Shown: positions 40,218 through 49,515, counted from the first letter of the stretch. The stretch: DNA of 64,000 nt from Sulfomarinibacter sp963741385 (GCA_963741385.1 CAVUHO010000010.1:310001-374000); one strand, 5' to 3'. Made by a program: numbers and translations. Notes: generated by a model not told the origin, from the letters alone.

Positions 40218-41479
40218 GCGGACGGATCGGGAGATTCCGGCTGATGCTGGTGGCGGCGGCGGCCGTGGCGGCGGCGGCCTTTGGTTGCTCGTCGCAGTCC
40301 ACCAGCCGGCCGTCGCAGACCCAGGCGATCCAGGCCACCACCGAGATTCCGAGGGATCAGCTGTTGGATGTCGGGATCGACGTTCTCGACCCCGGACTGC
40401 CCCCGGAGGGGCAGCCGATGCCTGACGACGTGTTCCCAGAACTCCGTGAGGCCGAGGCGCGGTACATGGCCGTCCGCCTCGAAAACACGATGCAGGCGAC
40501 CGGTCACTGGGGTGCGGTGCGGGTGCTGCCGGGCGACCAGGGCATCACCGACCTCCAGGTCACCGGGACCATTCTCCTCTCCACGGGTTCCAAGCTCGCG
40601 CTCGATGTGCGCGCAGTCGACGCCACCGGGCGGGTCTGGTTGGAGCAGCGCTACAGGGGGGACGCCAACGACCTCGTCTACTCCGCCACCCAGCCGATGA
40701 AGACCGACCCGTTCCAGTCGCTGTACAACGAGATCTCCAACGACCTCCTGGAGGTCCGGCAGAAGCTGCACGCCGATGAGCTCAAGAACATCCGTCAGGT
40801 TTCGCGGCTGCGCTTTGCGGCCGATCTCGCACACGAGCCGTTCGACCAGTATCTGACGACCAACAAGAAGGGCGTAATCTCGGCCAAACGCCTGCCGGCG
40901 AAGGACGACCCCATGATCGCCAGGGTGGATGACCTCCGCGCCAGCGAAAACCTCTTCATCGACACCCTCGATCAGTACTACGCCGCCTACTCCAACACAA
41001 TGGAGAGCCCTTACAACAGCTGGCGCAAATACACCTACGACGAGGAGCAGGCCTACAAGGCCCTCAAGCGCAAGGCGCTGACCCAGAAGATCCTCGGCGG
41101 ACTGGCCATCCTCGGCGCCGCCCTCGCCGATCCCGGGTCGTCGACAACGGCCATGATCCGCGACGCCGCCATGATCGGCGGGTTGGCCGCGATTCAGGCC
41201 GGCATCACGACCTCCAAGGAGGCCAAGATCCACGCCGAGGCGATTCGCGAACTGGCGGCCTCGGTGGAGACCGAGTTGGAGCCGATGGTGATCGACGTCC
41301 AGGGGCAGACGCTTCGCCTGACGGGCACCGCCGAAACCCAATACGAGGAGTGGCGCAGTCTGCTTCGCAAAATCTGGAGCGACGAAACCGGCCTTCCGAT
41401 GGACCCGAATCAACCCGTTCCCCAGCCCGGCGGGTCAAAAAACGGGACGGTCGGGGCACCTCCCCCCGGCCTTCGTTGA
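40214..41479 (+). CDS. Outer-membrane-type lipoprotein, second gene of the operon
   Basis: A 421-aa lipoprotein with lipobox AAAFGC near residue 25. Residues 45-165 alternate beta strands and a helix (AVRVLPGDQGITDLQVTGTI, LALDVRAVDATGRVW), similar to CsgG-like or TolB-N-like assembly lipoproteins, but I cannot place it firmly. A central helical part (residues 170-290) is followed by a small-residue hydrophobic stretch (290-335) that may insert in membrane or form a glycine zipper. The Pro/Gly-rich C-terminus is disordered. Translationally coupled to the previous lipoprotein. Confidence 0.75.
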   Translation: MSGRIGRFRLMLVAAAAVAAAAFGCSSQSTSRPSQTQAIQATTEIPRDQLLDVGIDVLDPGLPPEGQPMPDDVFPELREAEARYMAVRLENTMQATGHWGAVRVLPGDQGITDLQVTGTILLSTGSKLALDVRAVDATGRVWLEQRYRGDANDLVYSATQPMKTDPFQSLYNEISNDLLEVRQKLHADELKNIRQVSRLRFAADLAHEPFDQYLTTNKKGVISAKRLPAKDDPMIARVDDLRASENLFIDTLDQYYAAYSNTMESPYNSWRKYTYDEEQAYKALKRKALTQKILGGLAILGAALADPGSSTTAMIRDAAMIGGLAAIQAGITTSKEAKIHAEAIRELAASVETELEPMVIDVQGQTLRLTGTAETQYEEWRSLLRKIWSDETGLPMDPNQPVPQPGGSKNGTVGAPPPGLR

Positions 41480-41481
41480 CC

Positions 41482-42561
41482 ATGGCGCCGGACGAGCGTC
41501 CGCCGCAACTGCAACCGCCGCCGAGAGCCCCCTTCCCGGTTGAACGCCCCGTCTCCGGCGGGCGCGAAGACGGAGATCGCCGAACGGCAGGGATCAGAAC
41601 GGCTGGACTGGTGGTGCTTTTCGCCGCTCTGTCGATCGCCCTCGTCGCCGTTTTTGGAGTGCTGCCGCGCTGGGCCGCCAGCCGGCCGCCGACCGCCGCC
41701 CGGCAGACACCGGCGCTACCGACGGCAACACCCTCCCCCCGGACAGCCGAGGACGCCCCCGTGCAGGCGCCGGACCGCACGCCGCTCGCCGTCCCCGCCC
41801 AGCAGTCGCAGCGAGAGACGGACAGCGCGAACGCTTCCCCTCCGGCCGATTCCCCGGAAGAGGCTGATTTCATGGCGGCGATGTCACGCGGCCTCGCAGC
41901 CCTCGAGTCGGGCCGGTGGCAAGCCGCCAGGGAGGCCTTCGAAACCGCCGCGAGCCTCCGGCCCGGTGCGCCGGAGGTCGCCGACGGCGTCGCCCGGGCT
42001 GCCGCCGCCGAGCGGCGTTCCCTGGTGATTGCCGGGACCCGGCGGGGCCTGGAACTCGAGACCTCGGAAGCCTGGGCGGAGGCCGTAAAAGTGTACGCGA
42101 CGGTCCTGACGGTCGACCCCGAGGCCGCGGCCGCGCTCGAGGGCCGCGAGCGGGCCGACCGGCGGGCGAACATCGACGAGCAGCTGGAATACCACATCAA
42201 CAACCCGCACCGGCTCTCCTCGCCGCCGGTGTTCGAGGATGCTGCCGACCTCCTGGCACGGGCGCGTGAGCTCGACCCTGCCGGCCCCCGACTGGAGAGT
42301 CAGCTGTCCCGGCTCGAGGCGGTCCTGGTAGCGGCCTCGACTCCTGTCCCGGTTGTCGTGGTGTCCGATGAGCGCACCGAGGTCGTGATCTACCGGGTCG
42401 GTCGGTTGGGAGTCTTTCTGCGCCGCGAACTCGGTCTGCGGCCCGGGGCCTACACCGCGGTCGGCAGCCGGGAGGGTTTTCGCGACGTCCGAGTGCAGTT
42501 CAACGTCGGCACGGGCGCCCCGCCGAAACCGGTGACGGTCGTGTGCACGGAGGCTTTGTGA
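41482..42561 (+). CDS. Membrane-anchored TPR-like protein of the operon
   Basis: A 359-aa protein: Pro-rich cytoplasmic N-terminus, one transmembrane helix (residues 40-61), a Pro/Thr-rich linker to about 130, then a helical region with TPR-like units (ALESGRWQAAREAFETAASLRP, EAWAEAVKVYATVLTVDP). The C-terminal 80 residues are a beta domain ending in FNVGTGAPPKPVTVVC. Its periplasmic part may connect lipoproteins to the channel. The stop overlaps the next gene start (GTGA). Confidence 0.75.
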   Translation: MAPDERPPQLQPPPRAPFPVERPVSGGREDGDRRTAGIRTAGLVVLFAALSIALVAVFGVLPRWAASRPPTAARQTPALPTATPSPRTAEDAPVQAPDRTPLAVPAQQSQRETDSANASPPADSPEEADFMAAMSRGLAALESGRWQAAREAFETAASLRPGAPEVADGVARAAAAERRSLVIAGTRRGLELETSEAWAEAVKVYATVLTVDPEAAAALEGRERADRRANIDEQLEYHINNPHRLSSPPVFEDAADLLARARELDPAGPRLESQLSRLEAVLVAASTPVPVVVVSDERTEVVIYRVGRLGVFLRRELGLRPGAYTAVGSREGFRDVRVQFNVGTGAPPKPVTVVCTEAL

Positions 42562-44978
42562 CCACCCTGACCCTCGATCTGGGCGGCCGGCAGCGGGTGT
42601 TCACGACGGATGACTTTCCACTCAGTCTGGGCGGTCTGCGACCCCATATCCCCCTTCCCGGGTTCGTCCACGAGGGTCCGGCGGCCCACCTCGGTCAGGA
42701 CCACGGCGACATCTTCATCCAACCCGCCACGAGTTCTCCAGCCCCCACCGCCGTTTCCTGCAACGGGGTCCTTTTGACAGCTTCCAGGTGGCTCGAAGAC
42801 GGAGATCAGATCACGGTCGGGCCGGTCCGGCTCCGCTTCAACGCGGCGCCCGGCGGCTTCCGACTGGTGGTCGACAGTGCGGTCACAGAACCACCGCTGC
42901 CCAGCGGCCGCGATCACCAGGCGCAGTTTCAACCGGCGACCGAAATCGCACCGATTCGACCGGTTTCCTTCACCCCGCAACGGCGGACCCCGGGGCCCCG
43001 GCGGGCGTTTCACCTCCGCCCGCGAACCCTCCTGCTGGGGGCCGTTCTCGCGGTGCTCGCAGGCTGCGCCTGGTACGTTCTCACCGCTTTTTCGGTGGCG
43101 GTGGAGACCGACCCTCCGGCCGACCGCCTGGCGGTCACCGGCGGTGTCACTCCCGGGCTGCGCGGCCGTTATCTGCTGCGGCCCGGCACCTACCGGTTGC
43201 AGGCGGAGAGATCCGGCCACCTCCCCATCGACGCCACCTTCGACGTCGGGCCGGAAGCCCCGACCACGCTCCGGTTTACCTTCGAACCGCTCGGCGGGTT
43301 GGTCTCGTTCCGGTCGCGGCCGGAAAGCGGAGCGACCGTGGTGATCGACGGCACGGCGGCCGGCGCCACGCCGATTGACGACCTCCCCCTCGCCGCCGGT
43401 GACCACATCGCGGAAATCACCGCCCCCCGGCATCTTGCCCACTCGACGAGCTTCCGCATCGAACCCGGCGACTCGCCCAGGACCATCGAAGCGGACCTCG
43501 TACCGAACTGGGCGCCCGTCGCGGTCGCGAGCTCACCCATCGGCGCCGAAGTCCGGATCGATGGTGCGGCGGCCGGAGCGACCCCCTCCACCTTCGAGGT
43601 GGAAGCCGGGCCCCGAATCCTCGACATTCGCAAGGCCGGCTTCAAGCCCGTCCGCCGCACTCTCCAGGTCGTCGCCGGTGAGGCGGTCGATCTCGGCGTC
43701 GTCACGCTCGCCCCCGAGGACGGCCGTCTCGCCGTCACCTCGCGGCCCACCGGCGCCACAGTCACCGTCGGGTCGGAGTATCGCGGCACCACGCCGCTCG
43801 AACTCGCCGTGGCGCCCGGCGCACCGCTCGAGGTGCGGGTGTCGCTCGCCGGGCACGCCACCTACTCGACCGGGGTCGCGGTCGCCGCGGGGCAGAGAGT
43901 CGAGGTGCAGGCAACCCTCGAGATGCTGACCGGCGAGGTGGTCATCACCTCGCAACCCCAGGGCGCGGAACTCCTGATCGACGGGTCGTCCCGCGGCAGA
44001 ACCGGGCAGACCGTCGAGCTCGAGGCGCGCCCGCACGAGATCGAGGTTCGTCTCGACGGGTACAACCCGTACCGGACCACGATCACCCCCGAACCCGGCC
44101 TCACCCGGGCCGTTCGTGCCACCCTCCAACCCGCCGGGCCGGCAGCTCTGCCGCGTTCCATCACCAGCCCGCAGGGTGTGGAACTGGTGCTGGTCGATCC
44201 CGGGAAATTCATCATGGGCGCAACGCGCCGCGAACCGGGACGCCGCGCCAACGAGGTCCTGCGCGAGGTAGAGATCACCAAACCCTTCTACCTGGCGGTC
44301 CGGGAGGTCTCCAACCGCGAATTTCGAGAGTTCGCAAGCGGCCACCTGTCCGGGTCCTACGGCGGCCACAATCTCGAGATCGACCACCACCCGGTGGTCA
44401 ACGTGACATGGGAGGAAGCGGCCCGATACTGCAACTGGTTGAGCGAAAAAGAGGGTCTGCCGGCGGTCTACGTGGAGCGGGCCGGGACCCTGGTGCCGCG
44501 CTTGCCGCTGCCGACGGGCTACCGTCTACCGACCGAAGCCGAGTGGGCGTGGGCGGCGCGCTACGAAGGCTCTTCGGCACCCTCGAAATACGCCTGGGGC
44601 GACTCGCTCCCGGTGCCGCCCGGGGCGGGCAACTACGGCGACGCCTCGGCCGAGGGCTTTCTTCACGCCGCACTGCCCGGCTATCAGGACGGCTACCCTG
44701 TGACCGCTCCGGTAGGCAGCCTCACGGCCAACCGCTTGGGTCTTTATAACCTCGGTGACAACGTTGCGGAATGGGTGCAGGATTTCTACACATTCACGCC
44801 CAGCCCGCCCGGGGTGGTCGAGCGCGACCCCACCGGACCGGCATCGGGCGCGCAGCACGTCATCAGGGGTGCAAGCTGGATGGACACGGCCGTGACCGAG
44901 CTTCGGCTGACCTTCCGCGACGGAGGCGACCAACCACGCCCCGACCTCGGATTCCGGATCGCCCGCAGCGCCGAATGA
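42558..44978 (+). CDS. FHA-like / PEGA-repeat / FGE-fold membrane protein
   Basis: An 806-aa protein starting at GTG. Residues 1-100 are beta-rich with FHA-like features (EDGDQITVGPVRLRF). A transmembrane helix lies near 156-175. The periplasmic part has four to five PEGA repeats (SRPESGATVVIDGTAAGATP, SSPIGAEVRIDGAAAGATP, SQPQGAELLIDGSSRG). The C-terminal 260 residues are a formylglycine-generating-enzyme (SUMF1) fold (FIMGATRREPG, LPTEAEWAWAARY, GDNVAEWVQDF). The end reads GFRIAR where active enzymes read GFRCA, so the active-site Cys is missing and it is probably a binding module. It links cytoplasm and envelope. Confidence 0.85.
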   Translation: MTTLTLDLGGRQRVFTTDDFPLSLGGLRPHIPLPGFVHEGPAAHLGQDHGDIFIQPATSSPAPTAVSCNGVLLTASRWLEDGDQITVGPVRLRFNAAPGGFRLVVDSAVTEPPLPSGRDHQAQFQPATEIAPIRPVSFTPQRRTPGPRRAFHLRPRTLLLGAVLAVLAGCAWYVLTAFSVAVETDPPADRLAVTGGVTPGLRGRYLLRPGTYRLQAERSGHLPIDATFDVGPEAPTTLRFTFEPLGGLVSFRSRPESGATVVIDGTAAGATPIDDLPLAAGDHIAEITAPRHLAHSTSFRIEPGDSPRTIEADLVPNWAPVAVASSPIGAEVRIDGAAAGATPSTFEVEAGPRILDIRKAGFKPVRRTLQVVAGEAVDLGVVTLAPEDGRLAVTSRPTGATVTVGSEYRGTTPLELAVAPGAPLEVRVSLAGHATYSTGVAVAAGQRVEVQATLEMLTGEVVITSQPQGAELLIDGSSRGRTGQTVELEARPHEIEVRLDGYNPYRTTITPEPGLTRAVRATLQPAGPAALPRSITSPQGVELVLVDPGKFIMGATRREPGRRANEVLREVEITKPFYLAVREVSNREFREFASGHLSGSYGGHNLEIDHHPVVNVTWEEAARYCNWLSEKEGLPAVYVERAGTLVPRLPLPTGYRLPTEAEWAWAARYEGSSAPSKYAWGDSLPVPPGAGNYGDASAEGFLHAALPGYQDGYPVTAPVGSLTANRLGLYNLGDNVAEWVQDFYTFTPSPPGVVERDPTGPASGAQHVIRGASWMDTAVTELRLTFRDGGDQPRPDLGFRIARSAE

Positions 44979-44991
44979 AAGGGAGAAACAC

Positions 44992-45189
44992 ATGAGACGT
45001 CTTCTGCGACCAGCCGTCACCGCCGCCCTGCTGGCGGTGGCCGCCGCCCTGCTCTTCGGATCGGGGCTGCTCACAGCCGGGGCCAGGCCAGCACAGACGG
45101 CTCCGGGCCAGGAGACACCCCTGCCCGACTTCAAACCATCGGAAGAGCTGCCGGCCGATGCCGCCGTGGCCTTTCCGACGGACATCTGA
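44992..45189 (+). CDS. Small exported protein between the PEGA and ExbB-like genes
   Basis: A 65-aa peptide with a signal sequence (hydrophobic residues 11-28) and a short mature part rich in Pro, Glu and Ala (ETPLPDFKPSEELPADAA). Preceded by AAAGGGAGAAACAC, a good ribosome site. No homolog is recognised. Its fixed place in the operon suggests a small periplasmic component. A role is not inferable. Confidence 0.6.
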   Translation: MRRLLRPAVTAALLAVAAALLFGSGLLTAGARPAQTAPGQETPLPDFKPSEELPADAAVAFPTDI

Positions 45190-45196
45190 GGCCACG

Positions 45197-46027
45197 ATGC
45201 GCCGCAACGACTCCGTCGACTTCGTCTTCCAGCTGATCTCGCTGATCGTCGCCCTCATCCTCGTGCACGCGGTGTACGTGACCGTGGTGCGTCCCAAGGC
45301 CGACGCCTTTCTCGTCGAGCAGACGGCCCTGGCGGCGGCCGACCCCGGGTACATCGAGCAACGCTCGGTGTGGGTGATCGTCAAGGACTTCGAGCAGGAG
45401 GCGTGCTTCGTCCTGATGTTGTGGGCGATGGCCATCATGGCCTCCAAGGGGCTGACCACGGCGCGCGAGAGCCGCCTCCTGGAGACCGAGCTGGTACCGG
45501 TGGCCGACGGGGTGAGGATCCTCCCCGAGGACTCCCGGGAATACGCCCGCCAGATCGAGACCCTCCCCGACGACCAACGGCGGTTGCTCCTGCCGCGGAC
45601 TCTGCTCGCCGCGCTCCACAGGTTCGGAGCCACCGGCAGCATCCAGGACGCCTCCACGACCGCCCGCGACACGGCCGAGACCGAGTCCGAGCGGCTGGAT
45701 TCGGAGCTCGCGATGGTCCGCTACATCGCGTGGGCGATCCCGTCGATCGGTTTTATCGGCACCGTTCGCGGCATCGGCGCCGCCCTCGGTCTCGCCCACC
45801 GCGCCGTCGAAGGCGACATCACCGGCGTCACCCGCAACCTCGGCGTCGCCTTCAACTCCACCTTCATCGCGCTCCTGATCTCCATCGTCCTCATGTTTCT
45901 CCTCCACCAGCTGCAGCTCCGCCAGGAACGCCTGGTGCTCGACACCGAGAGCTACGTGGACAGCCACCTGATCAGCCACCTCCAGGCCGGGCGGGCGGCA
46001 CCCGACCCGCAACGACGGAGCGCCTGA
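45197..46027 (+). CDS. ExbB/TolQ/MotA-like proton-channel protein
   Basis: A 276-aa inner-membrane protein with four helices (about residues 9-30, 62-82, 173-200, 215-235). The third carries the family signature PSIGFIGTVRGIGAAL, as in TolQ/ExbB/MotA. A cytoplasmic domain lies between helices 2 and 3. Such proteins form a pentameric ion channel around TolR/ExbD/MotB partners and turn ion flow into mechanical work. The two vWA genes downstream supply TolR-type helices. Six bases after the small exported gene; four bases before the actin-fold gene. Confidence 0.9.
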   Translation: MRRNDSVDFVFQLISLIVALILVHAVYVTVVRPKADAFLVEQTALAAADPGYIEQRSVWVIVKDFEQEACFVLMLWAMAIMASKGLTTARESRLLETELVPVADGVRILPEDSREYARQIETLPDDQRRLLLPRTLLAALHRFGATGSIQDASTTARDTAETESERLDSELAMVRYIAWAIPSIGFIGTVRGIGAALGLAHRAVEGDITGVTRNLGVAFNSTFIALLISIVLMFLLHQLQLRQERLVLDTESYVDSHLISHLQAGRAAPDPQRRSA

Positions 46028-46031
46028 CGGC

Positions 46032-47360
46032 ATGGAACGCACCGCTCTCGTGCTCGTGGACTCGGGGATCACGGCGGTCAGTTCGAGGGGCCGGGTGTCG
46101 GCGCCAACCCCCGGTCTGGCACTCATCGACCCTGACGCCACGCTGGTCGGTATGGACGCACAGCGCAACGCCCGTCTCAAACCGAAGAGGGTCCACAGCC
46201 GGTTCTGGCAGGAGTTGGACACCACGCCACTTGCGCGTCCGTTTCCCCACCACCTCCGCACGGCCGACCTCGCCCACGCCCACCTGTCCGAGGTCTGGCG
46301 GCTGGCCGGGCACGAGGCGGAGGAGGTCATTTTGGTCGTCCCCGGGGTCTTCACCCCGGAGCAACTGGCGCTGCTCCTCGGAATCGCCGGTGCGGCCGGC
46401 ATCCCGGTGCGCGGGCTGGTGGACCTGGCGGTGGCCGCCGCCGCCGATCGCGCTATCCGCCGCCGCTGTCTCCACCTCGACCTGCACCTCCACCGTGCGG
46501 TCCTGACCGAGCTCGACCACGGGGCTGGCGTCGCGCGCGGCCGGGTGTGGGAGGACGACGCCGTCGGTCTCCTCGGGCTGCACGATCTCTGGGCCCGCAC
46601 CGTGGCGCGCCTCTTCATCCGCCAGACCCGCTTCGACCCCCTGCACCTCGCGGCCAGCGAGCAGTCGCTCTACCTCGAGCTTCCCCGCCACATCCTCGAG
46701 CTCACCGAGCGCGAGACGACCCGCATCACCCTCGAATCGGGTGGACGACAGCACGCCGTCGATCTCGAACGCCGTGATGTCGAGGAGGCGACGGCAGAGG
46801 TCACGGACAGGCTCTCCATCTGGGTGAACGAACACGCCGGCCCGGAAGCGACGACCGTGCTCGTCAGCCACCACCTGGCGTCGGTTCCCGGCCTCGTCGA
46901 CCGCCTCCGGGGGAACCCAGATATCGAGGTCGCCGTTTTGCACCCGGCGGCGGCCGGCGGCGCCGCCCTCGGCCACGCCGAAAAGATCGTGACCGGCGCC
47001 GGCGCCCTGCCGTTCGTGACCCGTCTTGCGGGCTACGATGCCCGGCCTCCCGGGCCGGTGACCGTGGCGGTTACGCCACCTCCCGGTAAGGGGCCGCCTT
47101 TCGCCGCTCCAACCCATCTCGTGGTCGACGGCGTCGCGCAGCCCATAACCGAGACCCCCGTCTTCATCACGATGGGCGATGCGGGGCCGCGGGTCAGTAT
47201 CCGGCGGCGGGGAACCGGCGTCGTGGTGGAGGCCCCTCCCGGGGTGAAGGTCGTGGTCAACGGCGACCAGGTGGAATCGTCTGCCGCCCTCGCCGCCGGC
47301 GATCGCCTTCTCCTCGGTGAGCCGCCGCGCGAGGTCCTCCTCGTAACGATGGTGGGGTGA
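46032..47360 (+). CDS. Actin/Hsp70-fold ATPase-like protein with FHA-like C-terminus
   Basis: A 442-aa soluble protein. The N-terminal motif LVLVDSGITAVSS and the segment LHLDLHLHRAVLTEL fit phosphate-1 and phosphate-2 loops of the actin/Hsp70 superfamily; SHHLASVPGLVDRL could be the adenosine loop. The C-terminal 90 residues are beta-rich and FHA-like (KVVVNGDQV, AAGDRLLLG). No Hsp70 substrate domain is present. It lies between the ExbB-like and vWA genes, so it may gate or assemble the membrane machine from the cytoplasm. Family assignment is tentative. Confidence 0.65.
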   Translation: MERTALVLVDSGITAVSSRGRVSAPTPGLALIDPDATLVGMDAQRNARLKPKRVHSRFWQELDTTPLARPFPHHLRTADLAHAHLSEVWRLAGHEAEEVILVVPGVFTPEQLALLLGIAGAAGIPVRGLVDLAVAAAADRAIRRRCLHLDLHLHRAVLTELDHGAGVARGRVWEDDAVGLLGLHDLWARTVARLFIRQTRFDPLHLAASEQSLYLELPRHILELTERETTRITLESGGRQHAVDLERRDVEEATAEVTDRLSIWVNEHAGPEATTVLVSHHLASVPGLVDRLRGNPDIEVAVLHPAAAGGAALGHAEKIVTGAGALPFVTRLAGYDARPPGPVTVAVTPPPGKGPPFAAPTHLVVDGVAQPITETPVFITMGDAGPRVSIRRRGTGVVVEAPPGVKVVVNGDQVESSAALAAGDRLLLGEPPREVLLVTMVG

Positions 47361-47363
47361 GGT

Positions 47364-48455
47364 ATGAGGGCGAGGCCCGTCACCCCGATCGGGTTGTCTT
47401 TTCTCGACGCCATGACCTGTGGTCTCGGTGCGGTGATCCTCCTGTTCATGATCATCAACGGCGCCGTCCGGGATCACGAGGAACGGGTCACCAGCGACCT
47501 CCAGGCCGAGGTCAACCGCCTCGAGGCTGAGGTGCTCGACGGCCAGCGTCTGCTGGTCGAGTTGCGAAACACCACCCGGGAAACCGACGATGAGCGTGTT
47601 CTGACGCAGGGCCTGGCGCGCCGGCTCATCGAGTCGCTCGAGAAAATCAGGGTCGAACTGGCCACCTACGAGGCGACGACGCTGGCCCGTCGCGAGCATG
47701 TCAACAGGCTCCAGACCGACCTCAAATCACTGGAGGAGGACGCTCGCCGCCTGTCAGCGTCGCTGCCCTCCGAGGAGACGCCCGGTTCGAGTGAGCGCCT
47801 CCACGTAGGGGACGGCGACCGGCAGTACCTGACAGGCCTCAAGGTCGGAGGACGCCGGATCCTCTTTCTGGTCGACGCTTCCGCGAGCATGCTCGGCAGC
47901 ACCATCGTCGATGTCATCCGGCGCCGCAACCTCCCCGATGCGGACAAGCTGCGCGCTGCCAAGTGGCAGCAGGCGGTGGCCACCGTCGACTGGCTCACGA
48001 CCCAGATCCCTCGCGACAGCCAGTTCCAGATCTACGTGTTCAACACCGACGCGGCCCCGGTGTTGCCGGACAGAGGCCCGGTATGGCTCGACGGCTCGGA
48101 CCGCCAGGCGCTTGACGCCGCGGTGGCGGGGCTGCGCACCGTGGTCCCGGGCGAGGGCACCAGTCTTCTCAACGCACTGGCGGTTGCAGGCGAGCTCCGA
48201 CCTCGACCCGACAACCTGATCCTCCTGACCGACGGCCTGCCGACCGTCGGCGAGAGCCCGACGTCATCCCGAACCGTCAGTTCGAAACAGAGGGTGAGGC
48301 TGTTCCAACACGCCGTGAACCGGTTGCCCGCCGGGATCCCGGTCAACGTGATCCTCTTTCCCATGGAGGGAGATCCGATGGCCGCGAGCGAGTTCTGGAA
48401 GCTCGCCATCGCGAGCCGCGGCTCCTTCATGAGTCTGTCGAAGGATTGGCCGTGA
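47364..48455 (+). CDS. TolR-like membrane protein with vWA domain (1)
   Basis: A 363-aa protein with one N-terminal transmembrane helix (residues 12-33, FLDAMTCGLGAVILLF) holding an Asp at its cytoplasmic side, as in TolR, ExbD and MotB. A long coiled coil (40-135) follows, then a periplasmic vWA domain (165-355) with an intact MIDAS start DASAS and a conserved TDGLP. It would pair with the ExbB-like channel. Preceded by GGTGAGGT. Function of this vWA class is not known to me. Confidence 0.85.
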   Translation: MRARPVTPIGLSFLDAMTCGLGAVILLFMIINGAVRDHEERVTSDLQAEVNRLEAEVLDGQRLLVELRNTTRETDDERVLTQGLARRLIESLEKIRVELATYEATTLARREHVNRLQTDLKSLEEDARRLSASLPSEETPGSSERLHVGDGDRQYLTGLKVGGRRILFLVDASASMLGSTIVDVIRRRNLPDADKLRAAKWQQAVATVDWLTTQIPRDSQFQIYVFNTDAAPVLPDRGPVWLDGSDRQALDAAVAGLRTVVPGEGTSLLNALAVAGELRPRPDNLILLTDGLPTVGESPTSSRTVSSKQRVRLFQHAVNRLPAGIPVNVILFPMEGDPMAASEFWKLAIASRGSFMSLSKDWP

Positions 48456-49459
48456 AACGCCGGCGCCGCGATTTCGATGTCTTCTCGTTGGCGTTTCTCG
48501 ACGTGATCTGCTGCGGGTTCGGCGCCATCGTGCTGCTCCTCGTGCTCACCAAGGTCGGTGAACCGCAGGTCATCGAAATCGCCCGGCTGGACCTCGACGG
48601 ACGCCTCGCCGCCCTCGAAGCCGAACTCCACGAAATCCGCGGAGAGACCGTGATCTTCGATCGCCGCCTGAAGGCGCGCCGTGAACAGCTGTCGCAAGAC
48701 CAGTCGCAGATCGCCCGCCTCCGCGGCGACCTCGAGGAGATCCGCGGCGAGTACGCCGGCAGCCAACAGTTGTCGGAGGTCCAGGACATCCTCGAAGGGA
48801 GATTGCTGGCCGCCCAGCAGGAGCTCACCGACGAAATGCGCCGGCTGCTCGAGCAGAGCCGTCAACGGCGCGCCCCCGACTCCGCGGTCGCTGGTATTCC
48901 GATCGACAGCGAGTACATCATCTTCGTCATCGATACCTCGGGCTCGATGTTTCACTTCGCCTGGCCGGCTGTGGTCGCAAAGATGACCCAGGTCCTCGAC
49001 GCCTATCCCAAGGTCAAGGGAATGCAGGTGATGAACGACATGGGGCAGTACATGTACTCGCAGTACGCCGGCAAGTGGATCCCCGACACGCCGGGACGGC
49101 GCAAGGCGGTGATCGACCTCCTGAGGTCGTGGAGCCCCTTTTCGAACTCGAGTCCGGTGGAGGGCATCACCCGCGCCATTCGCACCTTCGCGAGCCCCGC
49201 TCACCGGATCTCGGTGTTCGTCTTCGGCGACGAGTTCACGGGTTCTTCCATCGACGAGGTGGTCCGCGAGGTGGACAGGCTCAACGCGGCCGGGCCCGAC
49301 GGTCTGCGGCCGGTGCGCATCCACGCCATCGGTTTTCCGACCGTGTTTTCGGTTCCCGGCGCCAGCGAGCAGACCGGAATCCGGTTTGCCACCCTGATGC
49401 GCATCCTGTGCCGCCGCAACGACGGCACCTTCGTGGCCCTCAACTCGACCAGCCCGTGA
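48452..49459 (+). CDS. TolR-like membrane protein with vWA domain (2)
   Basis: A 335-aa paralog of the preceding protein. The transmembrane helix is DVFSLAFLDVICCGFGAIVLLL with the same FLD-x2-[TC]CG-x-GA pattern. A coiled coil (residues 45-140) leads to a vWA domain with MIDAS start DTSGS. The GTG start overlaps the previous stop (GTGA). The two vWA paralogs differ in sequence and probably form a heteromer inside the ExbB-like ring. Last structural gene of the operon. Confidence 0.85.
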   Translation: MKRRRRDFDVFSLAFLDVICCGFGAIVLLLVLTKVGEPQVIEIARLDLDGRLAALEAELHEIRGETVIFDRRLKARREQLSQDQSQIARLRGDLEEIRGEYAGSQQLSEVQDILEGRLLAAQQELTDEMRRLLEQSRQRRAPDSAVAGIPIDSEYIIFVIDTSGSMFHFAWPAVVAKMTQVLDAYPKVKGMQVMNDMGQYMYSQYAGKWIPDTPGRRKAVIDLLRSWSPFSNSSPVEGITRAIRTFASPAHRISVFVFGDEFTGSSIDEVVREVDRLNAAGPDGLRPVRIHAIGFPTVFSVPGASEQTGIRFATLMRILCRRNDGTFVALNSTSP

Positions 49460-49468
49460 GGGCGCAGG

Positions 49469-49500
49469 TTTCGACGTTTCAACGTCTTAACGTTCAATCG
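49469..49500 (+). repeat. Four near-identical 8-bp direct repeats before the response-regulator gene
   Basis: TTTCGACG, TTTCAACG, TCTTAACG and TTCAATCG lie end to end, followed by TTATAGAATGG and then the ATG at 49516. The array could be the direct-repeat binding site of the OmpR-type regulator encoded just downstream, or a simple intergenic minisatellite. Confidence 0.5.
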
Positions 49501-49515
49501 TTATAGAATGGTTCC

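Noticed and set aside
39549..49459. Reading the ExbB/vWA operon as a Zorya-type defence system
   Set aside because: Zorya pairs ZorAB with cytoplasmic helicase or nuclease effectors; here no nuclease or helicase is present and the partners are lipoproteins and envelope domains.
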